Of a stretch of 52,471 nucleotides of DNA, positions 48,323-52,471 are shown piece by piece (positions within the stretch are counted from its first letter, which is position 1; each line of letters starts with the position of its first letter). The position numbers and the translations under genes are program-made. The notes below the pieces were generated by a model. The model saw nothing but the letters and a program-made list of their open reading frames with translations. It ran no database searches and had not been told where the DNA came from. Source of the stretch: Patescibacteria group bacterium (GTDB lineage Bacteria; Patescibacteriota; Minisyncoccia; Minisyncoccales; RBG-13-36-15). The DNA is taken from the NCBI GenBank assembly GCA_022574775.1, contig JACZRI010000005.1, positions 1 to 52,471 of the forward strand, written 5' to 3'.

Positions 48323-49204
48323 ATGCTGTCAATAATTATTCCAACTCTTAACGAAGAAAAGTATCTTCCTTTATTACTGAACTCTATTAAGGAGCAGAAT
48401 TTTAAGGATTACGAGATTATCTTGTCCGATGCGGGTTCTGAAGATAGAACGATAGAGATTGCAAAAAGTTACGGGTGTAGAGTTGTAAAAGGAGGTTTGC
48501 CTGCAAAAGGAAGAAATCAAGGGGCTCGAGTAGCTAACGGAGATTTGCTTTTGTTCTTAGATTCTGACACATTGCTTCCAGAAGGTTTCTTAAATAGGGC
48601 GTTGCAGGAGTTTACCGAAAGGGGTTTGGATGTAGCAGGATGCGGACTTGAACCAATCCAAGAAGAGTGGATGCCAAAGTTTCTTTTTCCAAAATTTGGC
48701 TATGATCTTTTCTATAATTGGCCGGCCAGGTTTTTAGAGGGTGTATTTCCTTATGCAGCCAGCCTTTTCTTGGTTAAAAGAGAAATAAATGAACGATTGG
48801 GAGGGTTTGATGAAACTATAAAAATTTCCGAAGATCATAGTTATGTGCGAAGAGCATCCAAAATTGGCAAGTTTGGTATTTTAAAGTTTTCAAAACTCCC
48901 ACTTTTTTTAAGAAGATTTCAAAAAGAAGGCATTATGAAAACTGGTTTAAAATATATTTTCTGCAATCTTTTTAATATTTCCCTGGGTGACGTGAGAACT
49001 AATATTTTTAACTACAATTTTGGGCAGTACAAACAGATAGTTTCCACAGGGGAGAAAAATTCTAAAAAACCAAACTTTTTACTGCAGTTTTTATGGATTA
49101 TTACAGGTTATGCTATTGTTGTTTTTGGTTTGATTACTTGGTTGCTAATTTTTCTGATTTTTTCTCCGAAACTTATTGCTGTACGGTTTAAGAAAAATAA
49201 CTAA
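48323..49204 (+). CDS. Glycosyltransferase family 2
   Basis: A 293-residue GT-A glycosyltransferase. It starts LSIIIPTLNEEKYL, has the SDAGSEDRT sugar-nucleotide loop, and the DSDT metal-binding motif in LLFLDSDTLLPEG. The C-terminus holds a hydrophobic segment (about residues 255-285), so it is membrane-bound. Substrate is unknown. I chose ATG 48323; an in-frame ATG at 48287 would add repeat-coded residues. Confidence 0.88.
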   Translation: MLSIIIPTLNEEKYLPLLLNSIKEQNFKDYEIILSDAGSEDRTIEIAKSYGCRVVKGGLPAKGRNQGARVANGDLLLFLDSDTLLPEGFLNRALQEFTERGLDVAGCGLEPIQEEWMPKFLFPKFGYDLFYNWPARFLEGVFPYAASLFLVKREINERLGGFDETIKISEDHSYVRRASKIGKFGILKFSKLPLFLRRFQKEGIMKTGLKYIFCNLFNISLGDVRTNIFNYNFGQYKQIVSTGEKNSKKPNFLLQFLWIITGYAIVVFGLITWLLIFLIFSPKLIAVRFKKNN

Positions 49205-49221
49205 ATACAATCCTAAAAAAC

Positions 49222-50454
49222 ATGGAAAAACAAATTTATTTAGATTATGCGGCAACCACTTCTATTGATCCCAAGGTTTTGGAGAAAATGATGCCTTATC
49301 TAAAGGCTGACTATGGCAATCCTTCTTCCATTTATACTTTGGGGCAAAAATCTTTAGCTGCAATTGATGAGGCTAGAGAAAGCATATCTCGATTTTTAGG
49401 ATGCCAGTTTTCTGAAGTTGTTTTCACGGGATCTGCCACTGAAGCCAATAATTTAGCCGTTTTTGGAGTAATCCGCCTTTGCCAAGGCTTTGGCGGACAA
49501 GTAAAAAATAGAAACCAAAAATTACATATTATTACTTCAAAAATAGATCATCATTCTGTTTTGGAGCCTTTCCAGGTTTTAAAAAAGAAAGGAGTTGAGA
49601 TAACATATCTTCCAGTAGACAGGGCGGGATTAATTAGTATATCTGATTTAGAAAAAGCTCTTTTGCCAGAAACGGTCATGGTTTCCATAATGTATGCCAA
49701 CAATGAAATCGGCACTATTCAACCCATCGCTGAAATCGGCAAAATACTAAAAGCTAAAAGCTCAAACCTGAAAGCTAAAATATATTTCCATACTGATGCT
49801 GTCCAGGCTGCAAATTATTTGGATTGTAACGTCAATCGTCTTGGAGTTGATCTCTTGACTTTAAGCGCCCACAAGACTTATGGGCCAAAAGGAGTAGGGG
49901 CTCTTTTTGTGAAGGAAGGAGTAGAAATTACGCCCTTAATTTTCGGCGGGGGTCACGAATTTGGATTTAGGTCGGGAACTGAGAATGTGGCAGGTATTGC
50001 AGGTTTTGGGAAAGCGATTGAAAAAGTGGGAAACCTGAAGCCTGCTGCTTCTGGCGTTGCCTCTGGCGAGCCTCGCCTTGGGCGGGAAGTAGAAAGAATA
50101 AAAAAATTACGAGACAGATTAATTAGTGAGATTTTGAAAAATATTTCTGGCTCAAAGCTTAATGGTTCTTTGGAGCATCGGCTTCCAAATAATACAAACT
50201 TTTCCTTTAAAGGAATAGAGGGTGAGAGTTTGGTTATTGCTTTAGATCAAGAAAGAATAGCAGTTTCCACAGGATCTGCTTGTTCCGCGAAAACTTTAAA
50301 GCCATCTCATGTTCTTTTAGCCTTAGGATTGTCTGAAAAGGAGGCTTTGTCTTCTCTGCGATTGACGCTTGGCAGGTACACTACAACAAAGGAAATTGAG
50401 ACTACTTTAAAAGTTTTGCCAAAAATTGTTGAAAGATTGAGAAAAATATCTTAA
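49222..50454 (+). CDS. nifS: Cysteine desulfurase
   Basis: PLP enzyme that takes sulphur from cysteine for iron-sulphur clusters or tRNA thiolation. N-terminal IYLDYAATTSIDP, PLP-Lys218 in LSAHKTYGPKG, and the catalytic Cys354 in STGSACSAKT are complete. It is 410 residues, slightly long. Two in-frame repeats are seen: residues 84-93 (IRLCQGFGGQ) and 273-290 (around AASGVASGEPRLG), neither in an active site. No scaffold gene is adjacent. Confidence 0.95.
   Translation: MEKQIYLDYAATTSIDPKVLEKMMPYLKADYGNPSSIYTLGQKSLAAIDEARESISRFLGCQFSEVVFTGSATEANNLAVFGVIRLCQGFGGQVKNRNQKLHIITSKIDHHSVLEPFQVLKKKGVEITYLPVDRAGLISISDLEKALLPETVMVSIMYANNEIGTIQPIAEIGKILKAKSSNLKAKIYFHTDAVQAANYLDCNVNRLGVDLLTLSAHKTYGPKGVGALFVKEGVEITPLIFGGGHEFGFRSGTENVAGIAGFGKAIEKVGNLKPAASGVASGEPRLGREVERIKKLRDRLISEILKNISGSKLNGSLEHRLPNNTNFSFKGIEGESLVIALDQERIAVSTGSACSAKTLKPSHVLLALGLSEKEALSSLRLTLGRYTTTKEIETTLKVLPKIVERLRKIS
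49472..49497. repeat. Palindromic insert A in nifS
   Basis: TCCGCC (49472-49477) pairs with GGCGGA (49492-49497), with GCC-AA-GGC at the centre. It encodes about ten residues. Confidence 0.7.
50041..50090. repeat. Palindromic insert B in nifS
   Basis: GGCGA (50065-50069) pairs with TCGCC (50073-50077). GCCTCTGGCGAG matches the pth and 38.9-kb repeat core. It encodes about 17 residues in frame. Confidence 0.7.
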
Positions 50455-50463
50455 AATAAGAAG

Positions 50464-50584
50464 GCCCCGCGAAGCGCGAGGCGTTTTGACAGAGAGCTCT
50501 CGTTGCTCATCTTAAAGGTACATAAAATGTTCATCCCCTGACTTGAGTCAATAGCTCTCACCTCTATTCTTCATCTAAAACGCC
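50464..50584 (+). promoter_or_regulatory. Structured leader or attenuator before the HtrA gene
   Basis: A terminator-like hairpin GCC-C-CGCG-AAG-CGCG-A-GGC (50464-50482) ends in GTTTTG. Its right side overlaps GGCGTTTT (50480-50487), which pairs perfectly with AAAACGCC (50577-50584); inside, GAGAGCT (50492-50498) pairs with AGCTCTC (50553-50559). The two structures exclude each other, as in an attenuator, but function is inference. Confidence 0.4.
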
Positions 50585-50598
50585 ATTTTAAATAAATT

Positions 50599-51858
50599 AT
50601 GTCAATTTATCAGTTACCAAAATTTGAACTTTCTAAGTTGAAACCTCCGAAAATTAAAATTTCCTTACGGAGAAATAAAATTTTAACTATTATTGGTCTA
50701 ATTTTCATTTCCTCTTTCTTCGGATTTTTGGCAGGCGTCTTATCAATCAACCTTTTTTATTCAGATATTATAGACATTGCTCAAGAATCTCCATCTCAAA
50801 TTGTTGAAAAAGAGCCTGACGTATTATCTGGATATCCTCCGCAGACCATTCAAGAGCAAGCCGTAATCTCAGTAGTAAAAAGGGTTTCACCTGCCGTGGT
50901 GAGCATCATTATTACCAAAGATCTTCCTATCATTGAAGAATTTTTCATTTCTCCCTTTGAAGAGTTTAAGATTCCAAGAGGAACTCAAAAAAGAGAAATA
51001 GGCGGAGGAACTGGTTTTATTGTATCTGAAGATGGACTAATTCTAACAAACAGGCATGTGGTTTCAATTGAAGGAGCAGATTATACTATTTTAACGAATG
51101 ACGGAAGAAGACTCCCAGCTACCGTTTTAGCCAGAGATCCCGGTCAGGATTTAGCTGTAATGAAAATTGAAAGTGAAGAGATTTTTTCACAAGTTTCACT
51201 TGGCAATTCTGACAATTTAGAAATTGGACAGACTGTTATTGCTATTGGAAATTCTTTGGGGGAGTTTCGGAATACAGTTTCTGTTGGAGTAATTTCGGGC
51301 TTGGGACGAACGGTGACAGCTTCAGGCGGGGGAATAGTGGAAACTCTTACTGATATCATTCAAACTGACGCTGCTATTAATAGGGGAAATTCAGGAGGAC
51401 CTCTCTTGAATTTAAGAGGAGAAGTGATTGGGGTGAATACTGCCGTAGTTCTGGGAGCAGAAAACATTGGTTTTGCAATTCCTATTAATAAGGCCAAGAA
51501 AGATATTGAGCAGGTAAAAACCCTTGGAAAGATTGTGTATCCCTTTTTAGGAGTTCGCTATGTAATAATCACAGATGAAATTCAGAGAGAAAGTAGCTTA
51601 TCTGTAAATTATGGAGCTTGGGTTATTAAAGGATCAAGGCCAGGTGAGACAGCAATTTTTCCTGGATCCGTAGCTGAAGAAATAGGTTTGAAAGAAGGGG
51701 ATATCATTCTGGAATTTAATGGCGAGAAAATTACAACGGAGAATACTTTGGCAAAAATTATTATGAAATATAATCCAGGAGATGAGATTTCTCTGAAAAT
51801 TTTAAGAAACAGCAAAGAGATAATATTTCAAGTCACTTTGGGAGAGAAAAGTGGATAG
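50599..51858 (+). CDS. HtrA/DegP-like serine protease
   Basis: A 419-residue membrane-anchored protease for envelope protein quality control. A membrane helix lies at about residues 28-54. The trypsin-like triad is His153 (LTNRHVV), Asp184 (DPGQDLAVMKI) and Ser265 (NRGNSGGPL). One PDZ domain follows near residues 320-415. A short structured leader precedes it. Confidence 0.93.
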   Translation: MSIYQLPKFELSKLKPPKIKISLRRNKILTIIGLIFISSFFGFLAGVLSINLFYSDIIDIAQESPSQIVEKEPDVLSGYPPQTIQEQAVISVVKRVSPAVVSIIITKDLPIIEEFFISPFEEFKIPRGTQKREIGGGTGFIVSEDGLILTNRHVVSIEGADYTILTNDGRRLPATVLARDPGQDLAVMKIESEEIFSQVSLGNSDNLEIGQTVIAIGNSLGEFRNTVSVGVISGLGRTVTASGGGIVETLTDIIQTDAAINRGNSGGPLLNLRGEVIGVNTAVVLGAENIGFAIPINKAKKDIEQVKTLGKIVYPFLGVRYVIITDEIQRESSLSVNYGAWVIKGSRPGETAIFPGSVAEEIGLKEGDIILEFNGEKITTENTLAKIIMKYNPGDEISLKILRNSKEIIFQVTLGEKSG

Positions 51859-51891
51859 GGTTGTCTTGAACTTTTGTTTTATGGAGGCTTT

Positions 51892-51900
51892 TGATAAAAT
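51892..51900 (+). promoter_or_regulatory. Extended -10 candidate
   Basis: TGA plus TAAAAT (51895-51900), 49 nt before the small gene at 51949. The -35 box is not clear. Confidence 0.3.
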
Positions 51901-51948
51901 AAAGATAAACATCGACTTACCTAGAATTTAATTAATGAAAATTGAATA

Positions 51949-52083
51949 ATGCCAAAAGAGAATTTAATAAATTTTATTAAAGAGAGGTTGACCAAGGGTT
52001 TCAATAAAAAGGAAATTAAAGAAGCTCTTTTAGATACAGGATTCAGTCAAGAGGAAATAGAAGAAGCTATGAAAGGGATTTGA
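51949..52083 (+). CDS. 44-residue small protein
   Basis: A short helical protein, MPKENLINFIKERLTKGF followed by a helix-turn-helix-like pair ending EEIEEAMKGI. The pattern of KEIKEALLDTGFSQEEIEEAM resembles the short UBA-like or SHOCT-like helical hairpins of other genomes, but I do not name a family. Its TGA overlaps the TTG start of the next gene, so the two are translationally coupled. Confidence 0.5.
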   Translation: MPKENLINFIKERLTKGFNKKEIKEALLDTGFSQEEIEEAMKGI

Positions 52084-52283
52084 CAATTAACTCTGAGAAT
52101 AAAAGTCCTTTGCAGTTATTTACTCAACGACAAGGTTTGATTGATAATTCTCAAGCTGCTGCTATTAACAAACAACAATCAGAATTACAAAAAACGATTG
52201 CTAATGGTGGGAGAAGTGAATTAGACGCAAAGTTTGCAGAAGCATTGTTTCCCAAGCAAGTTGTTACTGGAGGTGTACAATGA
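52080..52283 (+). CDS. 67-residue hypothetical protein
   Basis: A small Gln/Asn/Ala-rich polar protein with no recognised family. It starts at TTG overlapping the previous stop and its TGA overlaps the ATG of the next gene (ATGA), so it is part of a tight three-gene unit. It could be a scaffold-like partner of the next protein, which is inference. Confidence 0.5.
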   Translation: MTINSENKSPLQLFTQRQGLIDNSQAAAINKQQSELQKTIANGGRSELDAKFAEALFPKQVVTGGVQ

Positions 52284-52471
52284 AATCGATTGCTGAATTA
52301 ATACAAAAACAAAATGCAAGAAGTCAGGCTTTGCTTGTTGCTGGTGTTACAGATCAATCTACAACTCAAATTACAGAAACTATTCCTCAGGCATGGATGA
52401 GTGAAGTTATAAAGTATGGCGAAGCTCTAAGAATTTTAGACCAGTTTGCTATTGTCAATAAAGAGTTAGTT
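52280..52471 (+). CDS. Start of a possible phage-type capsid protein (partial)
   Basis: Open to the window edge. It begins MKSIAELIQKQNARSQALLV, and the segment TETIPQAWMSEVIKYGEALRI resembles the N-terminal part of phage major capsid proteins, where a Trp or Ile-rich IPxxW segment opens the coat fold. With only 64 residues this is weak evidence; other helical proteins are possible. Confidence 0.35.
   Translation, partial: MKSIAELIQKQNARSQALLVAGVTDQSTTQITETIPQAWMSEVIKYGEALRILDQFAIVNKELV

Noticed and set aside
1-52471. UGA recoding (code 25)
   Set aside because: TGA ends hisS, the response regulator and overlapping small genes in the expected places.
1-52471. CRISPR array
   Set aside because: No regularly spaced identical repeats; the palindromic repeats are scattered singly.

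Overview
The window is AT-rich, gene-dense bacterial DNA. It reads most naturally as a Candidate Phyla Radiation (Patescibacteria, Parcubacteria-like) genome. This is an inference from compact or reduced versions of core proteins (a short Mfd, a ComEC and an FtsZ without C-terminal parts, a MutY without an iron-sulphur cluster), an eukaryote-like single-chain GlyRS, and short GC-rich palindromes scattered through spacers and inside reading frames. TGA is used as a stop (hisS at 38868-38870, the response regulator at 40035-40037), so the UGA-glycine code of Gracilibacteria/SR1 does not apply.

Layout. 1-309: interleaved inverted repeats and a terminator. 310-8190: histidine phosphatase, ileS, a small basic protein, recO, an anchored surface protein, glyS. 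8466-14447: M16 peptidase, AI-2E-type permease, rsmI, a broken acyl-carrier-protein gene (minus strand), metG, tatD. 14453-15832 (minus): family 4 uracil-DNA glycosylase and mutY, divergent from leuS. 18428-18902 and 21721-22089: two structured RNA loci flanking glmS and yvcK. 22090-29516: sugar-kinase-like ATPase, tsaC, tsaD, an MFS carrier, glyA, folD, a PAP2 phosphatase, an MscS channel. 29572-34694 (minus): tRNA-Leu(CAA), topA, dprA, short mfd. 34743-35922: a cloverleaf-like RNA element, a GC-rich frameshifted CAP-domain gene, a small unknown gene. 35955-43554: pth (minus), lepB, hisS, HIT protein, rpsU, response regulator, tyrS, yqeY, ybeY, ftsA. 43563-46010: ftsZ and comEC. 46072-51858: two glycoside hydrolases, a glycosyltransferase, cysteine desulfurase, an HtrA protease. 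51949-52471: three overlapping small genes, the last cut by the window edge and possibly a phage-type coat protein.

How the genes work together. Most are housekeeping: six aminoacyl-tRNA synthetases, tRNA t6A synthesis (tsaC/tsaD), rRNA maturation and modification, DNA repair and uptake, one-carbon metabolism (glyA-folD), division (ftsA-ftsZ), and envelope secretion and quality control.

The most striking feature is a set of short GC-rich palindromic repeats inserted in frame into conserved genes (rsmI, metG, leuS twice, topA, pth, lepB, hisS, yqeY, nifS twice) and also present in spacers. Other notable points are the adjacent uracil-DNA glycosylase and MutY that have both lost iron-sulphur ligands, several -10 boxes lying 5-9 nt before start codons (leaderless transcription), and four structured RNA candidates.
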